Shown here one piece after another: positions 41,556-50,249 of a stretch of DNA of 64,000 nucleotides (the stretch's first letter is position 1; each line of letters starts with the position of its first letter). The notes beneath the pieces are model-generated. The model was not told where the DNA came from and did not search any database. It worked only from the letters and a program-made list of their open reading frames with translations. The stretch is from Alcanivorax sp. (GTDB lineage Bacteria > Pseudomonadota > Gammaproteobacteria > Pseudomonadales > Alcanivoracaceae): contig NZ_CP051240.1 of assembly GCF_017794965.1 (NCBI RefSeq), positions 992,001-1,056,000 of the forward strand, written 5' to 3'. Position numbers and translations under genes: made by a program.

Positions 41556-41614
41556 AGTTTGACATAAGGGCTGTAATGTCAAATAAAAACAATGGGTTGT
41601 TGGTGGTATTCGTG

Positions 41615-41635
41615 TCCACTCGGTTGTACCAAATT
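41615..41635 (+). repeat. attR: 21-bp direct repeat
   Basis: Exact copy of 25762-25782 (end of tRNA-Val). The sequence beyond it carries the tRNA's native terminator. Confidence 0.93.
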
Positions 41636-41640
41636 TCAAA

Positions 41641-41673
41641 AGGGCCTGTCGCATTGCGACAGGCCCTTTTTTT
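41641..41673 (+). terminator. Displaced native terminator of tRNA-Val
   Basis: Perfect 12-bp stem AGGGCCTGTCGC/GCGACAGGCCCT with loop ATT and seven Ts, 6 bp after attR. Before integration it would have followed the tRNA directly. Confidence 0.88.
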
Positions 41674-42186
41674 GGTTCATAGCGGGGCCTGTTGAGCACC
41701 CGTATCCGCAAGCGCTGCCCGACTGTCGCTGTGGGAGCTTGATTGCAGGCGAAGGGGTTTAGGTCGATTGCGGGAAAAGCTTCGCTTGCAAGCAAGTTAT
41801 TCGCTTCGCTCACCCTTCGGGCCGCACTCCGTGCGTTACTTCGCTACGCTACGTTCCCACATCAAGATCGAAATCGCCTTCAGCTAACCCTGGCTAGGCC
41901 CCTTTCCCGAAATTCTGCGATGAACCTTTTTTTGAGCCGCTCTGCGCCTGCATCACGCAACCGCTGCACCTGGAACGCGAAGGCGGTGAAGACTCCGCAA
42001 TGGATTCGGTGGTGGTTTCGAGTTACGAGAAGCGGGTTTCGAAAAGCAAAACCCGGAATGCCCCTGTTGTTCAGGCTTTCGCAACTCGTGCCTCGTAATG
42101 TGCTTCTGCGGGCGTCCTGGATTGCCGCGGACGGACGCAGGCTTTCGCGTTAGACTCTCTCTATTTTCCCGATACGTTGCGTCACC
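41674..42186. other. Repeat-containing intergenic region beyond attR
   Basis: No gene. GTGGGAGCTTGATTGCAGGCG (from 41731) starts a repeat that ends with TTCCCAC near 41860, and it includes TTATTCGCTTCGCTCACCC also found at 14918. A segment AGAAGCGGGTTTCGAAAAGCAAAACC (about 42030) resembles 51376-51401 inside the 51328 element, which ties these copies into one family. Confidence 0.5.
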
Positions 42187-42666
42187 ATGTCTGCACCGGA
42201 TTTCCTCGGCTCTCCAGCTGCACGCCTTGTGCTCTATCTGCCTCACCGCCCGGAAGGGCTGGAGAACTTTTGCCATGCGCCATCGGCCCAGGCCATTGTT
42301 GCGGCCAACTCCAACCACTGGCGCAAGATCATCAATCTGCTGGCCAAGGTGGCAAGCCCGGTTGAAGACGCGTGGCGGGTGTTTCGTGATGATGATCTGT
42401 TTGCGCATACGGCGCTGTGTTTCTCGCCCTTTCTTCAGCCAGGGGAGTGCTGGCACTGGATTGCCGGACAGGCCAACCTGGCGCGTTTTGGTGCGCTTGC
42501 CGGTCAGCCGGAGGCGTTGGCTGGCGATGGGGAGATTGCGGTGGATGGGGAGCGCATGCTGCTGCTGTCCCCGTACCCGGATTATCGGCAGCTAAGCAAT
42601 GCGCGGGTGTCACGGATGCGCAGTGTGCTGGCTCAATCCGGGTTTTATGCCCGGGAGGCCTGCTGA
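42187..42666 (+). CDS. Conserved hypothetical protein
   Basis: 159 residues, MSAPDFLGSPAARLVLYLPHRPEGLENFCHAPSAQAIVAANSNHWRKIINLLAKVASPVEDAW..., with no recognised domain or signal peptide. Its TGA overlaps the YecE-family ATG by one base, so the two form an operon. Coding is supported by normal host composition and the overlap. Confidence 0.75.
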   Translation: MSAPDFLGSPAARLVLYLPHRPEGLENFCHAPSAQAIVAANSNHWRKIINLLAKVASPVEDAWRVFRDDDLFAHTALCFSPFLQPGECWHWIAGQANLARFGALAGQPEALAGDGEIAVDGERMLLLSPYPDYRQLSNARVSRMRSVLAQSGFYAREAC

Positions 42667-43508
42667 TGCGCCCTTATCGTCTCGGCTGCCCCCAGTGGCA
42701 ACATCCCAGCTGGAATGACCGGCTGCCAGAGGGTGGCAGCGCTCTGGCCCGTTACAGTCGGGTGTTTGATTGCGTGGAGGGCAACACCACCTTCTATGCC
42801 ACTCCAAGCCAGCAACAGAGTGAACAGTGGCGCGCCCAGGTGCCTGATGACTTTCGCTTCCAGTTCAAGTTTCCCAGGGCGATTACCCATGACTGCTTGC
42901 TGCAGGATGTGGCAGGGCAGGTGGATGCCTTTCTGGAAGTCATGGCGCCGCTCCGTGAAGTGATGGGCCCTTTTCTGCTGCAATTGCCTGCGGCATTCGG
43001 CCCCGAGCAACTGGATAACCTGTGGTCCTTCCTGGATGGGTTGCCACAACCGTTGGACTGCGCGGTGGAGGTGCGTAATTTAGCGTTCTTTTCCAAGGGG
43101 GAGAGTGAGCGGTTACTGAACCAGGGGCTGCGGGCGCGCAACACGGCGAGGGTCTGCTTCGACAGTCGCCCCCTGTTCAGTGTGCTGGCACGGGATGAGG
43201 TCACCGCCGATGCCCAGCGCAAGAAACCACAGGTACCGGTGCATGTGCTGCCTGTGGACGCAGACCCGGTGATCCGCTTCATCGGCCATCCCGATTTGCA
43301 GGCCAATCCGGCGTTTCTGCAGCCCTGGGTTGCGCGAGTGGCGCAATGGGTTTCACAGGGGTGGTCCCCTTACATGTACATTCACATGCCGGATAACGGC
43401 GATGCCCTGGCGCTGGCGGAACTGTGGCACGGGATGTTGCAGGAGGTGATGCCGGAGCTAGAACCGTTGCCATTGGGCAGGCAGGTGGATCAGCCGGGAT
43501 TGTTCTAG
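42666..43508 (+). CDS. yecE: DUF72-family protein (YecE)
   Basis: 280-residue TIM-barrel-like DUF72 protein: RLGCPQWQHPSW, CVEGNTTFYATPS, FKFPRAITHD, FLLQLPAAFGPEQL, CAVEVRNLAFF and the closing WSPYMYIHMPDNGDALALAELWH. The biochemical activity of the family is not established. ATG 42666 follows the upstream stop; the longer frame to 42417 is a shadow of the previous gene. Confidence 0.9.
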   Translation: MRPYRLGCPQWQHPSWNDRLPEGGSALARYSRVFDCVEGNTTFYATPSQQQSEQWRAQVPDDFRFQFKFPRAITHDCLLQDVAGQVDAFLEVMAPLREVMGPFLLQLPAAFGPEQLDNLWSFLDGLPQPLDCAVEVRNLAFFSKGESERLLNQGLRARNTARVCFDSRPLFSVLARDEVTADAQRKKPQVPVHVLPVDADPVIRFIGHPDLQANPAFLQPWVARVAQWVSQGWSPYMYIHMPDNGDALALAELWHGMLQEVMPELEPLPLGRQVDQPGLF

Positions 43509-43510
43509 AG

Positions 43511-43690
43511 AAGAGTTGAAAGTTTAAAGTTTAAAGTTGAAACGCGAGACCGGGGTGGTGCCGGGTTTATGTCAGTGGCTCCGCGCTCAAAGGTCGAGCG
43601 CGGGCACGGCGTCAAATACATGATCACCTTAACCGCGCTTTTTAACTTTCAACTTTCAACTTTCAACTTTCAACTTTCAACTTTGAACTG
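43511..43690. repeat. Inverted arrays of TTTCAAC heptamers
   Basis: The left block AGTTGAAAGTTTAAAGTTTAAAGTTGAAA (split over 43514-43541) faces the right block of at least five tandem TTTCAAC units (43644-43684), reverse complements of each other. Between them lies about 100 bp of GC-rich sequence. Such an arrangement can form a long stem between yecE and mltF, which are convergent. Confidence 0.75.
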
Positions 43691-43692
43691 CT

Positions 43693-45096
43693 TTAGTTCA
43701 GGGCGATGCGGGTTTCATCGCGACGGCGGCTGTTTTCCGCCCACACCAGCAGGTCGTAGTAGCGGCGGATGTGGCGGACATAGACCACTGCCTGACCGCC
43801 CCGGGCGTTACCGTATTTGAGCTGGCTGGCATAGGCCGGCTTGGCCAGCATGGGCAGACGCTGCTTCACATCCTGCCAATTGTCCGGGTTGCCGCCCTGG
43901 CGTTGGGTCAGGATTCGGGCATCTTCCAGGTGACCAAAACCTACATTGTATGAGGCAAGCGCCATCCAGGTGCGGCTGGGCTCGGGGATGCGGTCCGGAA
44001 TTTTGGCATGTACGCGACGCAGATAGGCGGCGCCGGCGGTGATGCTCTGGGTCGGGTCGGTACGATCGCTGATACCCATCTGACGAGCGGTGTCGTTGGT
44101 GAGCATCATCAGGCCCTTCACCCCGGTGGGGGAGATGGCGCCCGGATCCCACAGGGATTCCTGATAGGCTACAGCGGCCAGCAGACGCCAGTCGAAGCCA
44201 CTGTCCTCACCGGCCTGGCGGAACAGTTCCTCGTAACGGGGCAGGCGTTGCTCCAGATGACGCATGAAACTGCGGGCGGCATACAGGTTGAAGTGTTCCA
44301 CATGCCCGTAGAAGCGGTCTTCCAGCTTGGCCGTGGTGCCGTCGGCTTTCACCTGGGTCAGGTAACGTTGAGCGGCCAGGTACAGGCTCTGGTCATCCTT
44401 GGGGTTGAGGGCCCAGGCAAGCGGCAGGTCTGTGGCCAGGGTGTAGTCGGCAATCAGGTCCGGCCACAGGGCGCGCTGCAATGAATAGGTGTTGGAATGA
44501 ATCAGGCTGTAATCCACCTCACCATCTTCCACCAGTGCCAGTAACTGCTCCGGGGTGGCGTCTTCCACTTCGATGAACTCCAGTGCCGGATTTTCCAGCT
44601 GAGCCTGAATCAGTAGTTCGGCGTGGCTGGAACCGGCCGGCACGGCAACAACATGGCCCACCAGTTGATCCACATCGGTGATGCGGGGGCTGTCCAGACG
44701 GCGTACCACCAGGGAGTCGACCTGCTGATACGGGGTAGTGAACTGCAGACCTTCGCTGCGTTCCGGGGTGTTGACCAGGCCTGCCGCGGCAATGTCGGCA
44801 GTGCCCTTGCGAATGGCGTAGCGAATATAGGAGAGATCGCTGGATTCCAGCACCTTGAGCTTCACACCAAGGCTGTCGGCAAAGCCCTTGGCCAGTTCGT
44901 ATTCCATGCCGGTGTGACCATGCTGGTCTTCGTAATAGGTCGTATTGGACGGACGAGTCATCACCACCAGCTCGCCACGGGCCATCACCCGCTCCATGGC
45001 GGAAGGCGTGGGGCGCATAGCCAGCATCAGGCCAATCACGCTGAACAGGGCCAGCGAGGCCAGGAGATGCTTACTGTGTCGGAAGAACACCGTCAT
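43693..45096 (-). CDS. mltF: Membrane-bound lytic transglycosylase F
   Basis: 467 residues: an N-terminal membrane or lipid anchor region (LLASLALFSVIGLMLAM), a periplasmic solute-binding-like domain (residues about 40-270) and a C-terminal SLT domain with the catalytic glutamate in AVAYQESLWDPGAISPTGVKGLMMLT. It cleaves peptidoglycan with 1,6-anhydro product formation. No lipobox cysteine is evident in the first 40 residues, so anchoring is probably by the signal sequence. Divergent from purL. Confidence 0.93.
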   Translation of the reverse strand: MTVFFRHSKHLLASLALFSVIGLMLAMRPTPSAMERVMARGELVVMTRPSNTTYYEDQHGHTGMEYELAKGFADSLGVKLKVLESSDLSYIRYAIRKGTADIAAAGLVNTPERSEGLQFTTPYQQVDSLVVRRLDSPRITDVDQLVGHVVAVPAGSSHAELLIQAQLENPALEFIEVEDATPEQLLALVEDGEVDYSLIHSNTYSLQRALWPDLIADYTLATDLPLAWALNPKDDQSLYLAAQRYLTQVKADGTTAKLEDRFYGHVEHFNLYAARSFMRHLEQRLPRYEELFRQAGEDSGFDWRLLAAVAYQESLWDPGAISPTGVKGLMMLTNDTARQMGISDRTDPTQSITAGAAYLRRVHAKIPDRIPEPSRTWMALASYNVGFGHLEDARILTQRQGGNPDNWQDVKQRLPMLAKPAYASQLKYGNARGGQAVVYVRHIRRYYDLLVWAENSRRRDETRIALN

Positions 45097-45504
45097 CCTT
45101 GGGGCTACCTCTGTCAGGTTATCCAGACAGGCCGATACTGCCTTACGTCGACCGGGTTGCTATTTCAGCAACTAATACGTCTCGTCCTATATGTGATCTA
45201 TATCACGAAAGACGGTGCGCACTCTATCATTGGCAAGCCCCTGATATGTAACCATTTGTCGGACAATAGCTGGTTTTTTGCACAAATTTTAAAAGTCACG
45301 AATAGAGCATTATTTTGCTTATCAGGCGTGCGGCGTAGGAAATAGCCCTTTTTCTGAGGTGTGTCGTATGACCGGCATGTGACCGGCCCAAATCGTTTAA
45401 ATAACCCCCACTGAAGGCTGCGATGGGCGGTCAAATCCCGTATCATTGCGGCCCTGAATTGGGCAGCCCCCAACCCCCCACTGGTTAATCAGATAAGGCG
45501 CACT
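45097..45504. other. Divergent promoter region mltF/purL
   Basis: 408 bp with no gene. It carries a CRP-like site at 45192 and an AT-rich stretch around 45270-45310. Promoters for both genes are expected. Confidence 0.45.
45192..45207. promoter_or_regulatory. CRP/Vfr-like binding site
   Basis: TGTGATCTATATCACG fits the TGTGA-N6-TCACA consensus with one mismatch. It lies 96 bp upstream of mltF and about 300 bp upstream of purL, so mltF is the likelier target. Confidence 0.55.
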
Positions 45505-48500
45505 ATGCTGATCCTCTCCGGAAGCCCGGCCCTGTCCGCATTTCGTAAGGAAAAACTGCTGGAATCCCTGCCCGGGATTTCTGCCATTTCAGCCCATTAT
45601 GTTCACTTTGTGGCTCTTCATGAATCCCTGAACGCTGCCCAACAGCAGGTGCTGGAGGGATTGCTGGAGTATGGGCCGTCACTGGAAGAGGACGAGGTTG
45701 AGGGGCAGCGTTTTGTAGTGGTGCCGCGCCCAGGCACGATTTCGCCCTGGTCGTCCAAGGCTACCGATATTTGCCACAATGCGGGCTTGACCCAGGTTGA
45801 GCGTGTGGAACGTGGCATCGAATATCGTCTGGCGGGTGAGGGCGACCGCGCTGCGCTGTCGGCGGCGCTTCATGACCGCATGGTGGAAGTGGTGCTGGCG
45901 GAACTGGCCGACGCCGAAGCCCTGTTTGCCCATCACGCGCCCCGTGAATTGTCCACGGTGGATGTGATGGGGGGCGGTCGCGCCGCGCTTGAAGCCGCCA
46001 ACGGCGAGCTGGGACTGGCGCTGGCGGCCGATGAAATCGATTACCTGGTGGAGCAATTCACTGCGCTGGGGCGTAACCCGGCGGATGCCGAGCTGATGAT
46101 GTTCGCCCAGGCCAATTCCGAGCACTGTCGACACAAGATCTTCAATGCAGATTGGACCATTGACGGTGAAGAACAGGACCTGAGCCTGTTCGGCATGATC
46201 CGCAACACCTACAAGCACGCGCCGGAAGGCGTGCTCAGTGCCTATAAAGACAACGCCTCCGTGGTGGCAGGCCCTGTGGCCGATCGCTTCTTTCCGGCGC
46301 CGGGCTCTGCCCGCTATGAATTCGTCAACGAGCCTGTTCACCTGTTGATGAAAGTGGAAACCCACAACCATCCCACGGCAATCGCGCCGCACCCAGGGGC
46401 AGCAACCGGTTCCGGTGGTGAAATCCGCGATGAAGGCGCCACCGGTCGGGGTTCCAAACCCAAGGCTGGAATGACCGGCTTCTCGGTGTCCGACCTGAAT
46501 ATTCCTGGTTACGGGCAGCCCTGGGAAACCGGCTATGGCAAACCTGGCCGTATTGCCTCAGCGTTGGATATCATGATTGAAGGCCCCATTGGCGGTGCAG
46601 CATTCAACAATGAATTCGGTCGCCCCAACCTGTGCGGCTACTTCCGGACCCTGGAAATCCAGGCGCCGGGTGTGAACGGTGATGAAATGCGCGGCTACCA
46701 CAAGCCGATCATGATCGCCGGGGGCATGGGTAACATTCGTGATGGCCATGTGGAAAAGGATCCCATCAAGGAAGGCGCGCGGATCATTGTGCTCGGTGGC
46801 CCGGCCATGCTGATTGGTCTCGGTGGTGGGGCGGCCAGTTCCATGGCTTCCGGCCAGTCCGATGAAGCCCTGGATTTTGCCTCTGTGCAGCGGGACAACC
46901 CGGAAATCGAACGGCGGGTGCAGGAAGTGATCGACCGCTGCTGGGCCATGGGTGACAACAACCCCATTGTTTCCATTCACGATGTGGGTGCGGGGGGGCT
47001 GTCCAATGCACTGCCCGAGCTGGTCCACGACCATGACATGGGCGCAAAGCTGGAGCTGCGCCGTATCCCCAGCTCCGAGCCCGGCATGAGCCCGGTGGAA
47101 ATCTGGTGCAACGAAGCCCAGGAGAGGTATGTGCTGGCGGTGATGCCCGAGGATGTGGATACCTTTGACGCCATCTGCAAGCGAGAGCGCACCCCCTACG
47201 CGGTGCTGGGTGAGGCGACCAGCGAAGAGCATCTTACCGTCAGCGACGAGCACTTCGGCAAGCCGCCGGTGGATCTGCCCATGGACCTGCTGTTCGGCAA
47301 GCCGCCGAAAATGCAGCGCAGCTTTGAGCGCGAAGACTTCCAGCGCCAGACGTTCACCACCGATGGCATTGACCTGAAAGAAGCCGGTGAGCGTGTCCTG
47401 CGCCTGCCCACCGTGGCTTCCAAGAGCTTCCTGATCACCATTGGTGACCGCTCCATTACCGGTCTTGTTCATCGAGACCAGATGGTCGGTCCCTGGCAGG
47501 TGCCCGTGGCTGACTGTGCAGTGACCGCTACCGGCTTTAATCAGCGTAGCGGTGAAGCCATGGCCATGGGGGAGCGTACCCCGGTGGCACTGGTGGATGC
47601 ACCGGCCTCCGGCCGTATGGCCGTGGCGGAATCCATTACCAATATTGCCGGTGCCCACATTGGTGATTTGGGGCAGATCCGCCTGTCCGCCAACTGGATG
47701 GCCGCGGCGGGCCACCCGGGCGAAGACCAGGCCCTGTTCGACACCGTGAAGACGGTCGGTATGGAACTGTGTCCGCAGCTGGGTATTGCTATTCCGGTGG
47801 GCAAGGACTCCCTGTCCATGCGCACGGTGTGGAAAGACAAGGGGATCGACAAGAGTGTCACTGCACCCTTGTCACTGATCATTTCCGCCTTCTCCACCGT
47901 TACCGATATTGATCTGACCGTCACCCCGGAGCTGAAGACCGATGTGGCCAGTGAGTTGCTGCTGCTGGATCTGGGCCGTGGCCAGAACCGTCTTGCCGGT
48001 TCTGCGCTGGCCCAGGTGTACGGCAAGGTGGGAGACGTGGCGCCGGACCTGGACGATGCCAAGGACCTGATTGCCTTCTTTGAGGTGACCCAGCAACTGC
48101 TGGCCGAGCGCAAACTGCTGGCCTACCACGATCGTTCCGACGGTGGCTTGTTTGCTACTCTCACCGAGATGGCCTTCGCGGGTCGTACCGGGCTGGACAT
48201 CAGTCTGGATAACATTGCCGGTGATACCCCGGAAGCGGTGGCGGCTCTGTTCGCTGAGGAATTGGGTGGGGTGATCCAGGTGGCTGAAGAGCATGTTGAT
48301 GAAGTGCTCAAGCGCTACGATCAGGCCGGCCTCAAGCAGTGTGTGTCTCGCCTTGGCCGTGTGGATGCGGACGATGTGGTTCGCGTACGGCTTGGCGGTG
48401 GCATCCTGCTGGAAACCCCGCGCCGTGATCTGCAGCGCATCTGGGCGGAAACCAGCTATCAGATTCAGGCCCTGCGTGATAACCCGGATTGCGCCCGTCA

Positions 48501-49380
48501 GGAATTCGACGCCATTCCAGTGAGCAATGGCCCGGGCTTGAACGTGCGCCTGACTTTTGACATGACGGAAAACCCGGCGGCGCCGATGATCAACACCGGT
48601 GTGCGTCCGCAGATGGCGATCCTGCGCGAGCAGGGCGTCAACGGCCAGACCGAAATGGCCGCCGCGTTTGATCGTGTGGGTTTCGATGCTATCGATGTAC
48701 ACATGAGCGATCTGCTGGAAGGGCGGGTCAAGCTGGAAGACTTCAAAGGCCTGGTGGCCTGCGGCGGGTTCTCCTACGGTGACGTATTGGGTGCCGGCGG
48801 CGGCTGGGCCAAGACCGTGCTGTACAACGAATCCCTGCGCGATGCGTTCAACCGTTTCTTCTTCCGTGAAGATACCTTTGCCCTGGGCGTGTGTAACGGT
48901 TGTCAGATGCTGTCGCACCTGAAGGACCTGATTCCCGGCGCCGAGCACTGGCCGCGCTTCGTGCGCAACCTGTCCGAGCAGTTCGAGGCTCGTACCTCGC
49001 TGGTGGAGATCCAGCATTCCCCGTCCATCCTTTTGCAGGATATGGCCGGCACCCGTATTCCCATTGCCGTGGCCCACGGTGAAGGGCGGGTGGAGTTGGC
49101 GGATGATGCACTCAACCGCAACATCGAGCAGCAACTGGTGGCCCTGCGTTACGTCAATGGTCTGGGTAATCCCACCGAACAGTACCCGGCCAACCCCAAT
49201 GGTTCGCCCCAGGGGGTGACGGGCTTCACCACCACCGACGGCCGGGTGACCATCATGATGCCGCATCCGGAAAGGGTGTTCCGCGTGTTGCAGAACAGCT
49301 GGATCCCGGATGACTGGCGCGGCCATGAGAATGGCCCCTGGCTGCGCATGTTTGCCAATGCACGGAAGTGGGTGGGGTAA
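45505..49380 (+). CDS. purL: Phosphoribosylformylglycinamidine synthase
   Basis: Large single-chain FGAM synthase (1291 aa) of purine synthesis. It has the N-terminal PurS-like part, FGAM-synthase domains with KVETHNHPTAIAPHPGAATGSGGEIRDEGATGRGSKPKAG and a C-terminal glutamine amidotransferase with the nucleophile in GVCNGCQML and the HGEGR and PHPERVFR blocks. Full length for gammaproteobacteria (about 1295). Confidence 0.98.
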   Translation: MLILSGSPALSAFRKEKLLESLPGISAISAHYVHFVALHESLNAAQQQVLEGLLEYGPSLEEDEVEGQRFVVVPRPGTISPWSSKATDICHNAGLTQVERVERGIEYRLAGEGDRAALSAALHDRMVEVVLAELADAEALFAHHAPRELSTVDVMGGGRAALEAANGELGLALAADEIDYLVEQFTALGRNPADAELMMFAQANSEHCRHKIFNADWTIDGEEQDLSLFGMIRNTYKHAPEGVLSAYKDNASVVAGPVADRFFPAPGSARYEFVNEPVHLLMKVETHNHPTAIAPHPGAATGSGGEIRDEGATGRGSKPKAGMTGFSVSDLNIPGYGQPWETGYGKPGRIASALDIMIEGPIGGAAFNNEFGRPNLCGYFRTLEIQAPGVNGDEMRGYHKPIMIAGGMGNIRDGHVEKDPIKEGARIIVLGGPAMLIGLGGGAASSMASGQSDEALDFASVQRDNPEIERRVQEVIDRCWAMGDNNPIVSIHDVGAGGLSNALPELVHDHDMGAKLELRRIPSSEPGMSPVEIWCNEAQERYVLAVMPEDVDTFDAICKRERTPYAVLGEATSEEHLTVSDEHFGKPPVDLPMDLLFGKPPKMQRSFEREDFQRQTFTTDGIDLKEAGERVLRLPTVASKSFLITIGDRSITGLVHRDQMVGPWQVPVADCAVTATGFNQRSGEAMAMGERTPVALVDAPASGRMAVAESITNIAGAHIGDLGQIRLSANWMAAAGHPGEDQALFDTVKTVGMELCPQLGIAIPVGKDSLSMRTVWKDKGIDKSVTAPLSLIISAFSTVTDIDLTVTPELKTDVASELLLLDLGRGQNRLAGSALAQVYGKVGDVAPDLDDAKDLIAFFEVTQQLLAERKLLAYHDRSDGGLFATLTEMAFAGRTGLDISLDNIAGDTPEAVAALFAEELGGVIQVAEEHVDEVLKRYDQAGLKQCVSRLGRVDADDVVRVRLGGGILLETPRRDLQRIWAETSYQIQALRDNPDCARQEFDAIPVSNGPGLNVRLTFDMTENPAAPMINTGVRPQMAILREQGVNGQTEMAAAFDRVGFDAIDVHMSDLLEGRVKLEDFKGLVACGGFSYGDVLGAGGGWAKTVLYNESLRDAFNRFFFREDTFALGVCNGCQMLSHLKDLIPGAEHWPRFVRNLSEQFEARTSLVEIQHSPSILLQDMAGTRIPIAVAHGEGRVELADDALNRNIEQQLVALRYVNGLGNPTEQYPANPNGSPQGVTGFTTTDGRVTIMMPHPERVFRVLQNSWIPDDWRGHENGPWLRMFANARKWVG

Positions 49381-49383
49381 AAA

Positions 49384-49560
49384 GCAGTTAACAGTGAACA
49401 GTTAATAGTTAACAGCTGAACAAAAAGGCGGGAATGGCTTGGCTATTTCCGCCTTTTTTGTGGCACTTATTGATCTTGTCGGGAGCGGCACGGGTGTTCA
49501 GAATCAAACGGTTGTTTGAATGCGTTTTCGCTGTTCACTATTAACTGTTAACTATTCACT
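49384..49560. repeat. Inverted arrays of CAGTTAA-type heptamers around purL terminator
   Basis: Left: CAGTTAA-CAGTGAA-CAGTTAA-TAGTTAA-CAG (from 49384). Right (49528-49560): the reverse complement of CAGTGAA-TAGTTAA-CAGTTAA-TAGTGAA-CAG. The same heptamer family flanks the end of rssA at 63750-63908. The GC-rich purL terminator lies between the arms. Confidence 0.75.
49422..49460 (+). terminator. Rho-independent terminator after purL
   Basis: Arms AAAAGGCGGGAA and TTTCCGCCTTTT around a 10-bp loop, with six Ts. Confidence 0.85.
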
Positions 49561-49569
49561 GGTGTTCCT

Positions 49570-50247
49570 GTGTCCGAAAAAAAACCGGAAAAAACCTACG
49601 GTCCGTTCGAGCTTCGCACTGCCTATGCCACCGAGCCGGTGCCGGATGATTTTGTTCAGCGTCGTCGTATTGGTGAGGCCATTCGTAGCCTCTCCGAGCG
49701 GCTGATCCGGGTGGAAGCGGATGAGGCCACGTTGACGGACTGGGCAGACCAGCTTGAGGCATTGGTGGCAACAGTGGGGGAGCCTGAGCGGCGGGACAGC
49801 CGTCAGGCCAATCGCAAGTTGTTCACCGGTGCCGCGACGATTGGCGATCTCTACCACATGATGGACTACGACCCGGTGGGTGGCGGGGCCAACCCCATCG
49901 CGCCGCAGATCGACTGGCTCAAGGAAAGCCAGGACGGGGTGGAAGGCAAACTGTGGCTGGGACAGCAGTATCAGGGCCCGCCTGGGCGGGTGCATGGTGG
50001 TGTGGTGTCCTGGATTCTGGATGCGGTGCTGTCCCGGGCCATGCATGCCTCGTTCCGTCTTGGCGTCACCGGCACCCTGAATATCCGCTACATGGCGGGC
50101 TCTCCCATTGAAGAGACCCTCCACTGTCGCGCTCATATTGTGCGTCAGGAAGGCCGCAAGATCTTTATTGAGGGTGGCATCTGGCACGGTGAAACCCAGA
50201 CCGTTCACGCGGAAGGGGTGTGGCTGACTCCCAAGAGCCTGGGCTGA
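49570..50247 (+). CDS. PaaI-like hotdog-fold thioesterase, copy 1
   Basis: 225 residues from GTG 49570. The C-terminal hotdog domain has QGPPGRVHGGVVSWILDAVLSRAM and GVTGTLNIRYMAGSPIEETL, typical of PaaI acyl-CoA thioesterases; an N-terminal part of about 100 helical residues is shared with the next gene. Likely hydrolyses acyl-CoA, substrate unknown. The start codon falls just after the heptamer array. Confidence 0.85.
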   Translation: MSEKKPEKTYGPFELRTAYATEPVPDDFVQRRRIGEAIRSLSERLIRVEADEATLTDWADQLEALVATVGEPERRDSRQANRKLFTGAATIGDLYHMMDYDPVGGGANPIAPQIDWLKESQDGVEGKLWLGQQYQGPPGRVHGGVVSWILDAVLSRAMHASFRLGVTGTLNIRYMAGSPIEETLHCRAHIVRQEGRKIFIEGGIWHGETQTVHAEGVWLTPKSLG

Positions 50248-50249
50248 CC

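Larger units (their letters stand above)
40762..41614. other. 850-bp non-coding right end of the element, cis-element-rich
   Basis: No supported gene. It holds three copies of the 30-bp ACGCGCG motif (40851, 41149, 41261), partial copies near 40510, 40825 and 40928, a cluster of CGCAC repeats (40886-40928), an 18-bp perfect palindrome (41395-41412), four GCCGGCC repeats (41431-41528) and two GGGGGTATA arm sites (41535-41555). It looks like a combined control, replication or packaging region. Confidence 0.55.
25783..41635 (+). mobile_element. 15.85-kb phage-satellite-like integrated element at tRNA-Val
   Basis: Bounded by the 21-bp att repeats, beginning with a P4-type integrase and continuing with an AlpA-like regulator, Ash-family ORF, TOPRIM primase, DUF3631 ATPase, a phage ejection-like protein and cargo genes. 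No capsid, portal, terminase or tail genes are seen, so it cannot make virions alone. The organisation resembles P4-like/PICI satellites more than a conjugative element (no relaxase or type IV secretion). Confidence 0.85.

Noticed and set aside
25783..41635. Integrative conjugative element
   Set aside because: No relaxase, coupling protein or type IV secretion genes are visible.
46558..47715. Minus-strand ORFs inside purL
   Set aside because: Shadows of a full-length purL with every expected motif.
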